Notes: generated by a model from the sequence alone, not told the origin. Shown: positions 35,729 through 45,416, counted from the stretch's first letter. The stretch is 64,000 bases of DNA from Vibrio sp. SCSIO 43135 (GCF_023716665.1 NZ_CP071859.1:1302001-1366000), one strand, 5' to 3'. Made by a program: numbers and translations.

Positions 35729-38700
35729 TTGACTTCGTCACAGCCAGAAAATAATAAGCCGCAAGCCGATAATCATGGCCAAGTTGCACAAGCCAATAAC
35801 GCAGCTTCGCTTCGCAAAGCGCTTAGCGAGTGTATGTTGCGAGATAGATTTCGCTTGAGTAAGCGTATTAGCGGTGCAAGTAAAATTAAAAAAGAAGCAT
35901 CCAGAAATGCCGTGTTCGATGAAATCGCACTCGATATCGCCAAATCAATGATGGAAGTCGAGCAGCGCAGTAATGCTCAGCCAACCATTGAATACCCAGA
36001 CATTCTGCCGGTTAGCCAAAAAAGAGACGACATCGCTCAAGCGATTGAGCAGCATCAAGTGGTGATCGTTGCTGGTGAAACCGGTTCGGGTAAAACCACT
36101 CAGTTACCAAAAATATGTGCAGAGTTAGGTCGTGGTAAATACGGCTTAATCGGGCACACGCAACCGCGTCGATTGGCTGCACGCTCTGTTGCTAATCGAA
36201 TTGCCGAAGAAATGGAAACCAAACTGGGAGAGTTCGTCGGCTATAAGGTTCGTTTTAACGACCAGATTTCTGACAATACTCAGGTTAAGTTGATGACAGA
36301 CGGTATCTTGTTGGCTGAAATTCAACACGACCGTTTCTTAAACCAATATGACACCATCATCATCGATGAAGCGCACGAGCGTAGCTTAAACATCGATTTT
36401 ATTTTGGGATACCTGAAAGAGCTGTTGCCACGTCGCCCTGATTTAAAAGTGATTATTACCTCGGCGACGATTGACCCAGAAAGATTCTCTAAGCATTTCA
36501 GCAATGCTCCGATTATTGAAGTCTCTGGTCGAACTTACCCTGTAGAAACACGCTATCGTCCACTTCGTGGTGACGATGACGTGGATCGCGATCAACTTGA
36601 AGGTATATTCGAAGCGGTAGATGAGCTCTGCGATGAAGGTCTAGGCGATATCTTGATCTTCATGAATGGTGAGCGAGAAATTCGAGACACAGCGGATGCG
36701 TTGGGTAAACGTAATCTACGAGATACTGAAATTGTCCCGTTGTACGCGCGCCTTTCAGCGAGTGAGCAAAATCGTATTTTCCAACCTCATGCGGGAAGAC
36801 GAATCGTTCTGGCGACCAACGTTGCTGAAACGTCTTTGACGGTTCCGGGCATCAAGTATGTTATTGACCCTGGTACCGCGCGCATTAGTCGTTACAGTTA
36901 CCGTACTAAGGTACAGCGTCTGCCTATCGAGCCTGTATCTCAAGCGAGTGCAAACCAGCGTAAAGGCCGTTGTGGTCGTGTGGAGGAGGGGATCTGTATC
37001 CGCCTCTATTCTGAGGAGGACTTTGATTCTCGCCCAGAATTTACCGACCCAGAGATCCTAAGAACCAACTTGGCCTCGGTTATTCTTCAGATGACCGCGC
37101 TAGGGCTGGGAGACATTGAAGCGTTTCCTTTCGTGGAAGCTCCGGACAAGCGCAATATTCAAGATGGTGTTCGACTACTCGAAGAGTTGGGAGCGATTAA
37201 CGAAAAGGCCAAAGATCCTAAGAAGCGCTTAACTGCGATTGGCCGTCAGCTAGCACGTTTGCCAATCGACCCTCGACTGGCACGTATGGTGTTAGAAGCA
37301 CCTAAAAACGGTTGTTTGAAAGAGTTGATGATTATTGCGTCGGCGCTATCGATCCAAGACCCGCGAGAGAGACCTTCTGACAAGCAGCAATCTTCTGATG
37401 ATAAACACCGTAGATTCTTCCATGAAGAATCGGACTTCCTCACATTTGTGAATCTATGGGACTACATTCAGAAGCAGCAAAAAGCATTGACAGGAAACCA
37501 GTTCCGTAAGCAGTGTAAGCAGGATTACCTCAACTACCTGCGCGTTCGTGAGTGGCAAGATGTCTATTTCCAAATTCATCAAGCCATGCGAGAGATGGAC
37601 TTTAAGCTGAATGATGAAGCTGGTAGTTATGACAAAGTACACAGCTCAATACTGGTTGGTTTGTTATCGCACATTGGCGTGAAGGACCAAGAAAAAAATG
37701 AGTATCAAGGTGCTCGCAACGCGCGTTTCCATATCTTCCCTGCGTCTGGTTTGTTTAAAAAACAACCGAAGTGGATCATGTCGGCTGAGTTAGTTGAAAC
37801 ATCGAAGCTATGGGGACGGATTATTGCCAAAATTCAGCCTGAATGGGTTGAACCGATTGCTAAACATTTAATCAAGCGTAGCTACAGTGAACCTCATTGG
37901 TCGAAAAAACGTGCTGCTGTCATGGCTTATGAAAAAGTCATGATTTACGGCGTACCTATCGTGCCAAAGCGCCTAGTGAATTACAGTAATATCGATTCGA
38001 CATTAAGCCGAGAAATCTTCATTCGTAGTGCATTAGTTGAAGGGGAGTGGGAAACCAAGCACGCATTCTTCAAGCAGAATAGAAAGTTGCTACAAGAAGT
38101 CGAAGAGCTAGAGCATAAGTCTCGTCGTCGTGACATTTTGGTTGACGACGACGAACTGTTCGATTTCTACGATCAGCGCGTGAGTACTGAGGTCGTCTCT
38201 GGTCGACACTTTGATACATGGTGGAAAAAAGCCTCGAAAGACAACAGTGAACTGCTGAACTTTGAAAAAGAGATGCTGTTCAAGGGCGATGCAAGCCATG
38301 TAACAGACTTGGATTACCCTAACTTTTGGCATCAAAGTGGGCTGAAGTTAAAACTGAGCTACCAGTTCGAGCCCGGTGAAGACAGCGATGGTGTAACCGT
38401 TCATGTCCCTCTGCCAATTTTGAACCAAATCGACCCTGTTGGATTTGACTGGCAGATCCCTGGGTTAAGGCATGAGTTAGTGGTGAGCTTGATTAAAGCA
38501 CTGCCAAAAACATTGCGTAAAAACTTTGTGCCAGCACCTAATTATGCTGATGCGTTTCTAGCGCGCGTGACGCCAATGGAAATGCCCTTGCTGGATGCGC
38601 TTGAAAAAGAATTGCGTCGAATGACTGGTGTTGAAGTGCTCCGCGAAGATTGGAACCTAGATCAAGTGCCGGAACACTTAAAAGTGACATTCCGCGCGAT

Positions 38701-39670
38701 TGATCATAGAAAACGCAAACTGAAAGAGAACAAAGATCTGCATGAGCTCAAAGAGAGCTTGAAAGATAAAGTTCAAGAAACACTCTCGAAAGTGGCAGAC
38801 GATGACATCGAACAGCAAGGTCTGCATACGTGGAGCTTTGGCGAGTTACCTCAAGTGTACCAGCAGAAGCGTGGTGGTTTTGATGTTAAAGCATACCCAG
38901 CACTGGTGGACGGTAAAGACAGCGTCGAGATCAAGTTGTTTGAAACCGAGCAAGAGCAAACGACAGCAATGAAAGCGGGTCAGCGCCGCTTGATCTTGTT
39001 GAATGTGCCTTCTCCAATCAAGTATCTGCACTCGAATTTGCCAAACAAATCGAAGCTAGGTTTGTACTTCAACCCGTATGGCAAAGTGCTGGATTTGATC
39101 GATGACTGTATTGCATGTGGCATCGATAAACTGATCGAAGAGAAGGGTGGTCTTGTTTGGGATTCAGATAACTTTGAATCTTTGAAAGAGCATGTGAGAG
39201 CAGAACTTGGAGACACCGTTGTCGATATTGCACAACAAGTGGAAACGATTCTGACAACGGCGTTTAACATCAACAAAAAGCTTAAAGGTAAGATCGACTT
39301 TACCATGGCTTTTGCGCTGTCTGATATCAAAGCGCAGATCGAAAGTTTGATATTTAAAGGGTTTGCCACCGAGTGTGGTTGGAAGCGCTTGCCAGATATA
39401 CTACGTTACATGAAAGCGATCGAACGTCGTATGGAGAAGTTACCGATTGACCCGAATAAAGATCGCTTACATATGCTGAAAATTGAATCCGTTACAAACG
39501 ATTACAAAGAGCTGCTTAACAAAATTCCGAGAGGAATGGCAGTTCCAGAGAACGTCAAGGAAGTCCGTTGGATGCTAGAGGAATTGCGAGTGAGTTACTT
39601 TGCTCAGCAGCTAGGGACACCTTATCCGGTTTCGGATAAACGAGTTAAAAACGCTATTGATGCGTGTTAG
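35729..39670 (+). CDS. hrpA: ATP-dependent RNA helicase HrpA
   Basis: A 1313-residue DEAH-box helicase, full length compared with E. coli HrpA (about 1300). Walker A is GETGSGKTTQ (residues 116-125), the DEAH box is at 213-216, and the motif III SAT follows (IITSATIDPERF). The motif VI region is QRKGRCGR. The long C-terminal half with OB-fold is present. HrpA resolves stalled or collided ribosomes and acts in mRNA processing. The start is TTG, with AGG seven bases upstream; the only nearby ATG (35724) is followed by a stop. Neighbours are unrelated outer-membrane genes. Confidence 0.95.
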   Translation: MTSSQPENNKPQADNHGQVAQANNAASLRKALSECMLRDRFRLSKRISGASKIKKEASRNAVFDEIALDIAKSMMEVEQRSNAQPTIEYPDILPVSQKRDDIAQAIEQHQVVIVAGETGSGKTTQLPKICAELGRGKYGLIGHTQPRRLAARSVANRIAEEMETKLGEFVGYKVRFNDQISDNTQVKLMTDGILLAEIQHDRFLNQYDTIIIDEAHERSLNIDFILGYLKELLPRRPDLKVIITSATIDPERFSKHFSNAPIIEVSGRTYPVETRYRPLRGDDDVDRDQLEGIFEAVDELCDEGLGDILIFMNGEREIRDTADALGKRNLRDTEIVPLYARLSASEQNRIFQPHAGRRIVLATNVAETSLTVPGIKYVIDPGTARISRYSYRTKVQRLPIEPVSQASANQRKGRCGRVEEGICIRLYSEEDFDSRPEFTDPEILRTNLASVILQMTALGLGDIEAFPFVEAPDKRNIQDGVRLLEELGAINEKAKDPKKRLTAIGRQLARLPIDPRLARMVLEAPKNGCLKELMIIASALSIQDPRERPSDKQQSSDDKHRRFFHEESDFLTFVNLWDYIQKQQKALTGNQFRKQCKQDYLNYLRVREWQDVYFQIHQAMREMDFKLNDEAGSYDKVHSSILVGLLSHIGVKDQEKNEYQGARNARFHIFPASGLFKKQPKWIMSAELVETSKLWGRIIAKIQPEWVEPIAKHLIKRSYSEPHWSKKRAAVMAYEKVMIYGVPIVPKRLVNYSNIDSTLSREIFIRSALVEGEWETKHAFFKQNRKLLQEVEELEHKSRRRDILVDDDELFDFYDQRVSTEVVSGRHFDTWWKKASKDNSELLNFEKEMLFKGDASHVTDLDYPNFWHQSGLKLKLSYQFEPGEDSDGVTVHVPLPILNQIDPVGFDWQIPGLRHELVVSLIKALPKTLRKNFVPAPNYADAFLARVTPMEMPLLDALEKELRRMTGVEVLREDWNLDQVPEHLKVTFRAIDHRKRKLKENKDLHELKESLKDKVQETLSKVADDDIEQQGLHTWSFGELPQVYQQKRGGFDVKAYPALVDGKDSVEIKLFETEQEQTTAMKAGQRRLILLNVPSPIKYLHSNLPNKSKLGLYFNPYGKVLDLIDDCIACGIDKLIEEKGGLVWDSDNFESLKEHVRAELGDTVVDIAQQVETILTTAFNINKKLKGKIDFTMAFALSDIKAQIESLIFKGFATECGWKRLPDILRYMKAIERRMEKLPIDPNKDRLHMLKIESVTNDYKELLNKIPRGMAVPENVKEVRWMLEELRVSYFAQQLGTPYPVSDKRVKNAIDAC

Positions 39671-39779
39671 TTGTAGGCACAGTGCTTGCATACTGTAAAA
39701 GCATCTTTATAATTTTGTCGCAATACGGCAACAGTGTGCCTTGTAGCGCTGTTGTGGGATAACACTTAGAAGGTTTAAC

Positions 39780-40265
39780 ATGAAAAAGACATTACTGGCA
39801 CTAGCGTTAATTGGTGCATCTGCTACAGCTTCTGCGGACTCTTGGATTTATGGTGGTGCATCAGTTGGTCAATCTGATCTGAACTCGGAAGATGCAACAA
39901 CATTCTCAATTCATGCTGGTACCGGTATTCTCCCGTTCATTGGTGTTGAAGCGGGTTACAACAACTTTGGTGAGTTCGACTTCGGTAACGGTACAGTAGA
40001 AGCTTCTTCGTTTTACGGTGCGATCAAGCCAAGCATCAACTTTGGCCCGCTACAGGTATACGCTAAAGGTGGTCTGCACTTCTGGGATCAAAAAGCAAAT
40101 GCGAATGGTTACCAAGATGAAGACGATCTTGATTTAATGTGGGGCTTCGGTGCGGATTACGCAGTATTCGGCCCACTTTCGCTAGGTGCCAACTACATGA
40201 ACTACACCATTGGTGACAACGATATCGGCACAGTATCTCTAACAGCTTCACTGAACTTCCTATAA
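39780..40265 (+). CDS. Small outer-membrane beta-barrel protein
   Basis: A 161-residue OmpA-like eight-stranded barrel without a peptidoglycan domain. Sec signal MKKTLLALALIGASATASA with cleavage before DSW. It shows alternating glycine/aromatic strands (VEAGYNNFGEFDFGNG, LGANYMNYTIGDND) and ends in LTASLNFL, a proper outer-membrane C-terminus. It belongs to the same broad class as the barrel at 34649. It ends at a strong terminator. Confidence 0.85.
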   Translation: MKKTLLALALIGASATASADSWIYGGASVGQSDLNSEDATTFSIHAGTGILPFIGVEAGYNNFGEFDFGNGTVEASSFYGAIKPSINFGPLQVYAKGGLHFWDQKANANGYQDEDDLDLMWGFGADYAVFGPLSLGANYMNYTIGDNDIGTVSLTASLNFL

Positions 40266-40283
40266 GTTGATAAGCCAATGTTT

Positions 40284-40312
40284 AAAGGCCAGCTCATTGA
40301 GCTGGCCTTTTT
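40284..40312. terminator. Terminator between convergent genes
   Basis: Stem AAAGGCCAGCTC / GAGCTGGCCTTT with an ATT loop and T5 tail. Confidence 0.92.
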
Positions 40313-40313
40313 A

Positions 40314-40763
40314 TTATTGACTTAAGGTTATCCCCGCAGTATCCAATCGAGCAGAAGTAGGCTGCTGTTTGGACTGATACCATTCTTTAGGCATGGATTT
40401 TTCAAGGCCAAGTTTCTTTAGCGTGCCAAGTTCAGAACGGGTGATGACGACATAGTGCAGTTGACGTCCTAGTAATTCGCTTAATGCTTCAACTGTTAAC
40501 TCACCATCTCTTTCTAACGCTTTGATTTGGCCAACTAACACTTCTTCTGGAAGCATTGGGACTAACAAGCCATCCTTTCGCTGAGCAAGATTGCTAGAGG
40601 CTGAGCAACGTTCGCGTGCGACCTCCCAACTTGGTTTGCCTTGTGAAGTGACAAAACCATTCTGATAACAGTAATATGGCAGAAAAAATCGCGAGATAGA
40701 ATGCCAGCGCTGAAAGTTCGCTTCTAAGTAAATGTGTTGGAGTTCGAGTTGGTTATCGTTCAT
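40314..40763 (-). CDS. Unknown protein, 149 residues
   Basis: I place the start at ATG 40763 (MNDNQLELQHIYLEANFQ), with TAGG about six bases upstream. A TTG at 40796 would add 11 residues. There is no signal peptide or membrane segment. It contains CSASSNLAQRKDGLLVPMLPEE and two short helical stretches resembling a winged-helix-like region (LTVEALSELLGRQLHYVVITRSELGTL). I do not recognise the family. It stands alone, divergent from the next gene. Confidence 0.7.
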   Translation of the reverse strand: MNDNQLELQHIYLEANFQRWHSISRFFLPYYCYQNGFVTSQGKPSWEVARERCSASSNLAQRKDGLLVPMLPEEVLVGQIKALERDGELTVEALSELLGRQLHYVVITRSELGTLKKLGLEKSMPKEWYQSKQQPTSARLDTAGITLSQ

Positions 40764-40885
40764 AAAAGGCCTACTGCCCATCGGAATGAATACCAAACAA
40801 AGATACCTTAGGAGTGTTTACAAGGCGAATGGATCCGCTATGGTAAATGATTACATTTTCGCCAATTGGATGAGTTTTGCTGATT

Positions 40886-42265
40886 ATGGATAATCTTGCT
40901 CCTATTCTTTATCACCTATCAACCAGTAATATCCCTGAGCAGCAGGAAAAAGGTGGATACCTCGTTACGACCGCGCCGTTTATCTTCAAACATTGGAAAG
41001 AAAGCAACTCTACTTTTCGTGTATTTGAAAGCTGGAAGGAGGGGCCAGTATATTTACACCACGTGACGTGCAGCGGTAGGTGTCTCGAATTTCACGAAGA
41101 TAGTCATAACGATATCGTTTCGAGCATAACGTTTGACGAATACGGGATTGAAGAAAGTGTAGATAGCGTACAGAGTTGGAACCTGTCTGATCTTAACGAA
41201 GTAGAGCAGCTTTTTGACTCTGACTTTGATGGACGATCAGGCCGGGCGTTGTTTTCAGACTCTACAGACTTTTTGGTGACGGTCATTTTAGCTTTACCCC
41301 AATCTGATATCGTTCCATGGGCAGAACAAAGCGAAATCGCTGAAACACGTAAACTCTCTTCCATCAAATTTGCTTCGGAGCGAGCCTTTATTAAGGTGGT
41401 CTCGGTTATCGATGTCGACCCCACAGTGTTGTATCAGTTAATTAAAGTTGATACGGAATGGTCGTCCTTAGTGGGACTCAGTGATTCCGATTTAGCTAAG
41501 GCGTTTGATAACAAATCCAGATACTCGGTGCTATCTGAGTCGCGACATGTCGTGGATTGGTGCCTCAGCGATTCGTTCACGTCGAGATTGGCGAGATATC
41601 CGTTACTCACACAGCGACTATTTGATTGGCAACTGGTCGTCGACCTAGAATCAGCAACGAGGCCGATTCTCGATGATGTGGAGCTATTTGTAACGTCAGA
41701 GTTATTGGTGTGCATGCTCAGGCTTGGTCGAACCGCGCAAATCATCGATTGCTTGGAGCGAAACCCGAATTTATCGTTACCGTCTTGCTCTGGTGAGCTC
41801 ATCGCAGCGTGCGTGATATATCAAGATCATGTGATGCTTGAGTATCTGGTTAAGCAAGGCTTCCTAAAGCAAAAGGAATTCGCATATCAGATCGCTAGTA
41901 TCTGTTTGTCGGCGCATGGGAGCTATTTCGCTGATTCCGCTGTTCCACTCCCTTCTGTAACAGACTTAATGAGTTGGCAGAGTGAGCAGAGCATAGGTGA
42001 CTTAAAGCAAGCTGTGAGCAAAGGGTTGTCGTTACGTTGCCACGCGCTATTGGAATCTGGCGGAATCGACCAAAGAGAGTTAGATGCAGCCATTGTTTTA
42101 GCAGCAGAAAATGGCTTCACAGAACTGCTAAAACTACTCTACGATTATGGGGCTTCGTTAAGTGCTGGTGGATATTGGCCAATAAAATACGCGAACAAAT
42201 TTGGACACTTAGCCATGCGAGACTTCTTGCTTTCGAAAGGGCAGCCTAATAAAAGCTTTAACTAG
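40886..42265 (+). CDS. Unknown protein with ankyrin-like C-terminus
   Basis: From ATG 40886 (MDNLAPILYHL) it has 459 residues; a TTG three codons earlier is possible. The N-terminal 250 residues match nothing I know. The C-terminal part shows ankyrin-like helix pairs: LIAACVIYQDHVMLEYLVKQG, LDAAIVLAAENGFTELLKLL and IKYANKFGHLAMRDFLLSKG. Ankyrin repeats mediate protein binding; no catalytic domain is visible. No signal peptide. It overlaps the end of the convergent small membrane-protein gene by four bases. Confidence 0.75.
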   Translation: MDNLAPILYHLSTSNIPEQQEKGGYLVTTAPFIFKHWKESNSTFRVFESWKEGPVYLHHVTCSGRCLEFHEDSHNDIVSSITFDEYGIEESVDSVQSWNLSDLNEVEQLFDSDFDGRSGRALFSDSTDFLVTVILALPQSDIVPWAEQSEIAETRKLSSIKFASERAFIKVVSVIDVDPTVLYQLIKVDTEWSSLVGLSDSDLAKAFDNKSRYSVLSESRHVVDWCLSDSFTSRLARYPLLTQRLFDWQLVVDLESATRPILDDVELFVTSELLVCMLRLGRTAQIIDCLERNPNLSLPSCSGELIAACVIYQDHVMLEYLVKQGFLKQKEFAYQIASICLSAHGSYFADSAVPLPSVTDLMSWQSEQSIGDLKQAVSKGLSLRCHALLESGGIDQRELDAAIVLAAENGFTELLKLLYDYGASLSAGGYWPIKYANKFGHLAMRDFLLSKGQPNKSFN

Positions 42266-42543
42266 CTCGCTTTACCACTTGGGCAAGGAATTTGCTGATG
42301 ATCTTGGCCCTCAAGGGCGAAATGGAAGCCAATTTGGGAAACAGCATCGAGGCCGCAATACTGCTGAGAAAGTATGTGCACCGACGGATTTTCGTTGTTC
42401 TCTATTAATGCTTGTGCTTTAAAGCTACCGCTCATAAAAAGTGAGGCCATAAAAATCGTGATAAACGTGGCTAACCCTGCAACCAAAATTCTAACATCTC
42501 CGGTTTGGGGTGTTGTTTTGGGTAATTTTAAAGCTTTAGACAT
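42262..42543 (-). CDS. Small single-pass membrane protein, unknown
   Basis: 93 residues with one hydrophobic segment (ILVAGLATFITIFMASLFMSG, about 19-39). A short basic N-terminus precedes it, and a C-terminal domain follows that holds two Cys (YCGLDAV and IPCPSG) and is therefore likely periplasmic. Unknown family. Its end overlaps the ankyrin-like gene. Moderately supported. Confidence 0.6.
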   Translation of the reverse strand: MSKALKLPKTTPQTGDVRILVAGLATFITIFMASLFMSGSFKAQALIENNENPSVHILSQQYCGLDAVSQIGFHFALEGQDHQQIPCPSGKAS

Positions 42544-42981
42544 GACAAATACTCAAGTGGTCACTCTGGATTGAGTGCATACGTTTATTGTACAAATTGG
42601 CCACAATCCATTGCTACCTAGTTACGCCTTACTAAAACGTTGGGACGTGATGAGCGCTGTAGTATGAAGTGCAATTGTTGTGATATCAATCACGATTTGC
42701 GATTTTGTTCATAAAAATTACGCTTACTAATTAGTTATTTATAAGTATTTGTTTGGTAAATGAAATGATCTCAATTAATTTCCTTGGGTTATTTATTCTT
42801 GTTGGTGGTTGATAACTAACCGCTAAATTAATGGTTGCTAATTTACTGTTTATTAAAGAATTGTTACGTGTCAACTCTCCTTACTTCCGAACAGCGGCCC
42901 TACGGTTTACTAATTTGCCTCTGTTAGTTCCTATCTCTATCTTTCTGATGCATTTGTATTACATGTTCAAGGATAGAAAAG
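42544..42981. other. Divergent intergenic region
   Basis: About 440 bases, AT-rich, between the small membrane protein and the lipoprotein. It contains one CRP-like palindrome (42679-42694). No convincing ORF or hairpin terminator. Confidence 0.45.
42679..42694. promoter_or_regulatory. CRP-like site
   Basis: TGTGATATCAATCACG matches the CRP consensus TGTGA-N6-TCACA at nine of ten conserved positions. It lies 136 bases upstream of the leftward gene and 288 bases upstream of the lipoprotein gene. Binding not shown. Confidence 0.5.
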
Positions 42982-44325
42982 ATGAATAAAACTCTATTAA
43001 GCGTCTTGCTAGGTGGCTCGGTTGTATTGGCTGGTTGTGGGGGAGACTCTTCGAGTTCTTCAGATTCTTCCGGTTCTGGTTCATCAGGATCTTCGACAAC
43101 TGCGCAGACTGGTCAGTTTATTGATGCCGCGGTTGCCAATATCAATTATGAAACAGAAACGTTGTCTGGTGTGACTGACGAAAATGGTAACTACCAATAC
43201 GAAGAAGGCGAAACAGTCACTTTTTCTATTGGATCAGTGACTTTTCCTCCTGTATTAGCTTCAGGTGTTGTCACACCGCTCGATATTGCTGATAGTAACG
43301 ACACCGAGGATGATCAGGTTGTAAACATCATTCGTTTCTTGCAAACTCTCGATACGGATGGCGACCCGAGCAACGGCATTACGATTTCCGATGATGTGAA
43401 AACAGCGGCAACAGAAGATATCGACTTTGATGTCAGCAAAACTGATTTTGAAAGTGATAGTGAAGTATTAGCGGTTATTGCTCAAGGTGGGCAAGAAAGT
43501 ACGATCAGTGCGTTGATCGATGAATCTGATGCACTTTCCCACTTTGAAGGATCGTTGAACAGTTTTGATATCACTTTTGGTAAGTTCGTAGGCACTTGGC
43601 TCATCAGTGGTGACAACGAGAATGAATTATTGTTGTTTACTTTCTTTGAAGATGGCACTTACCTCCATGCTGAAATCGATACTGATCTAGAAAATGCCGA
43701 AAACCCTGATGAAATCAATGGTATGGAGTGGGGCGAATACGAAGTTAATGACCTAGAAGAATTCTTTAGTGAAACAACTTACTTCGATGAAAATGGCGAT
43801 ACAGGCCTGACTGATATCATTACCTCTGACTTAACTGACTCTCAAGATGGTGCAACAGTCGTATTTTCTTTCAGTGACGATGGTTTGACCCTCACGTTTA
43901 ACATCACCGAGTATGAAAATGACGTTAACGTAGGCACTGACACAATGACATTCACTAAGCTAACCAGCAATGGCATCGTGGGCACTTGGTTGATTGCGGG
44001 TGAGAATGAAAATGAGCTGCTGATGTTCACTTTCCTTGATGATGGAACCTATGTCCATGCTGAGGTTGATACGGACTTAAGCACTGCAGAAAACCCAAGT
44101 GAAGACAACGGCTTGGAGTGGGGTAGCTATGAGCTTAACTCACAAACTAATGAAATGACGATTTCGTTTGATTCTCTGGGAACAGACTTGAATGGTGATA
44201 CAGGTCTATCGGATTTTGCAGACAGTTCAGACAATCAACTGTTCGTTACAGTATCTGGCGATGTAATGACGGTTCGAGTCGTTGAGGGAAGCGATGAGGA
44301 GACGCTAACTTTCTATCGTCATTAA
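42982..44325 (+). CDS. Lipoprotein with Ser-rich linker and internal duplication
   Basis: The 447-residue product has a lipoprotein signal ending LAGC. A Ser/Gly linker (about residues 22-40) follows. Next is a beta domain with SGVTDENGNYQYEEGETVTFSIG, a surface-adhesin-like pattern. Two copies of a 50-residue module start at residues 204 and 334 (GTWLISGDNENELLLFTFFE and GTWLIAGENENELLMFTFLD). Each contains DTDL and a W-G-x-Y motif and looks like a lipocalin-like or small beta fold. Asp/Glu-rich, so possibly calcium-binding. Surface or periplasmic; function unknown. Confidence 0.82.
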   Translation: MNKTLLSVLLGGSVVLAGCGGDSSSSSDSSGSGSSGSSTTAQTGQFIDAAVANINYETETLSGVTDENGNYQYEEGETVTFSIGSVTFPPVLASGVVTPLDIADSNDTEDDQVVNIIRFLQTLDTDGDPSNGITISDDVKTAATEDIDFDVSKTDFESDSEVLAVIAQGGQESTISALIDESDALSHFEGSLNSFDITFGKFVGTWLISGDNENELLLFTFFEDGTYLHAEIDTDLENAENPDEINGMEWGEYEVNDLEEFFSETTYFDENGDTGLTDIITSDLTDSQDGATVVFSFSDDGLTLTFNITEYENDVNVGTDTMTFTKLTSNGIVGTWLIAGENENELLMFTFLDDGTYVHAEVDTDLSTAENPSEDNGLEWGSYELNSQTNEMTISFDSLGTDLNGDTGLSDFADSSDNQLFVTVSGDVMTVRVVEGSDEETLTFYRH

Positions 44326-44348
44326 ACATAGTGAGTTAACTGCATAGC

Positions 44349-44375
44349 AAAACGGCCACGCAATGCGTGTCCGTT
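44349..44375. terminator. Imperfect terminator hairpin
   Basis: AACGG-C-CACGC / GCGTG-T-CCGTT with one mismatch and an AAT loop. The minus strand has T4 after it. Lies between the convergent lipoprotein and uspA genes. Confidence 0.6.
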
Positions 44376-44402
44376 GTTTGTTTAAGCCGACATTTGTATC
44401 TC

Positions 44403-44825
44403 TTAAATAGGCACGACCAAAATATCGACTGGAGATTTATCGATTAGATGTTTTGAGTAGGACACAATACGACTCCAAAAGTCGTGGTGGTGACCACAAA
44501 CCAGCAAGTCGACATCATTCTCAACGATGGTCGCTTGTAGCTTACCACTCAAGTCACCGGTACCTACCAAAAACTGCTTCAATGGATGGTCGGCATACGA
44601 CATAAAGCCACGTAACTGCTCCATCGCTTCGTTGTTTAGTGGGCCATCATCTGTACTTTGCTGCAAATCGATGAGTTCAGGATAGATTTCGCCATGGGTT
44701 CCATCAATATGGACAAATGAGAGTTGGGCACCCAACTGCTTGGCAAGAAATACGGCTCTATCGATGACGACATGGCTATCTTCTGACAGCTCGAGTGCAA
44801 CTAGTATATGGTTATATTTCATCAC
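44403..44825 (-). CDS. uspA: Universal stress protein UspA
   Basis: 140 residues and a single Usp domain: YNHILVALELSEDSHVVIDRAV at the N-terminus and the C-terminal GHHHDFWSRIVSYSKHLI followed by DILVVP. This C-terminus closely resembles E. coli UspA (GHHQDFWSK) and lacks the GxxG-9x-GS ATP-binding loop of the UspFG type, as expected for UspA. Two ATG codons stand at the start; the second (44822) is equally likely. Confidence 0.9.
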   Translation of the reverse strand: MMKYNHILVALELSEDSHVVIDRAVFLAKQLGAQLSFVHIDGTHGEIYPELIDLQQSTDDGPLNNEAMEQLRGFMSYADHPLKQFLVGTGDLSGKLQATIVENDVDLLVCGHHHDFWSRIVSYSKHLIDKSPVDILVVPI

Positions 44826-45025
44826 AATACCCTCATGGTTGATTCACTCAATTTAGGATAGCGACATAGACATTTAATAGTGTTGAACTGCTCCCATAAA
44901 ATCAAAAATGCTAGATTGTGCTGGATATTATGGGATCTTGTTCTTATTTTGTCCTCATTAGTGGCCGCTGGTCGCTAAGGAATGCTCTTCAACTTGTTGT
45001 GATATCAATGTTTGAAGACGTTGTG

Positions 45026-45044
45026 GCTAGGTATAATACCTAGC
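45026..45044 (+). promoter_or_regulatory. Palindrome enclosing a -10 element
   Basis: A 19-base near-perfect inverted repeat, GCTAGGTA-TAA-TACCTAGC, with TATAAT (45032-45037) in its centre, 24 bases upstream of the small NifW-like gene. Such placement suggests an operator over the promoter. A TTGAAG lies 14 bases upstream of the -10, a short spacer. Confidence 0.5.
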
Positions 45045-45067
45045 ATTCTATTTCTAATTAGGCTGTT

Positions 45068-45343
45068 ATGGCTCAAATACCTATTCAAGACACGATTGCT
45101 AGCTTTACTTGTATCGAAGAAGCTTTGGACTACTTTGAGATTGGTTTTGACCGACAATTCATAGAAGAGTTTCGCGAGCCGCTTACCAAACGTTTCGTTG
45201 GCAATTTATTGTTAGCCAAACCTGATGATTGGTTTTCTGCTAGAAGAGCATTAAAGAATGCCTATTGTAAAATTCAGCGCGGGCGCCTCGATCGTCATAC
45301 ACGCTCAGCATGCCGTGGTTGTACGACGTGCCAAAGGCGCTAA
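45068..45343 (+). CDS. Small NifW-like protein with C-terminal Cys pairs
   Basis: 91 residues. The segment FTCIEEALDYFEIGFDRQFI followed by EEFREPLTKRFVGNLL resembles the NifW fold (small helical protein that protects nitrogenase in diazotrophs). The C-terminus is very basic with SACRGCTTCQRR, giving a CxxCxxC cluster. No nif genes are in the window. Similarity to NifW is weak by eye and could be superficial. It is a separate gene behind the palindromic promoter and ends before a hairpin. Confidence 0.65.
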   Translation: MAQIPIQDTIASFTCIEEALDYFEIGFDRQFIEEFREPLTKRFVGNLLLAKPDDWFSARRALKNAYCKIQRGRLDRHTRSACRGCTTCQRR

Positions 45344-45390
45344 CCGATCCGTGAACAATCATAATACCTTGTGGAGTAATGCTGGTTAGT

Positions 45391-45416
45391 ACCTAAATCC
45401 AGTTGTAGATTTAGGT
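45391..45416. terminator. Hairpin between the NifW-like gene and the type I secretion operon
   Basis: Perfect 9-bp inverted repeat ACCTAAATC / GATTTAGGT with an 8-base loop; no strong T-run. It may be a weak terminator or an operator for the secretion operon, whose start codon is about 90 bases downstream. Confidence 0.4.
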
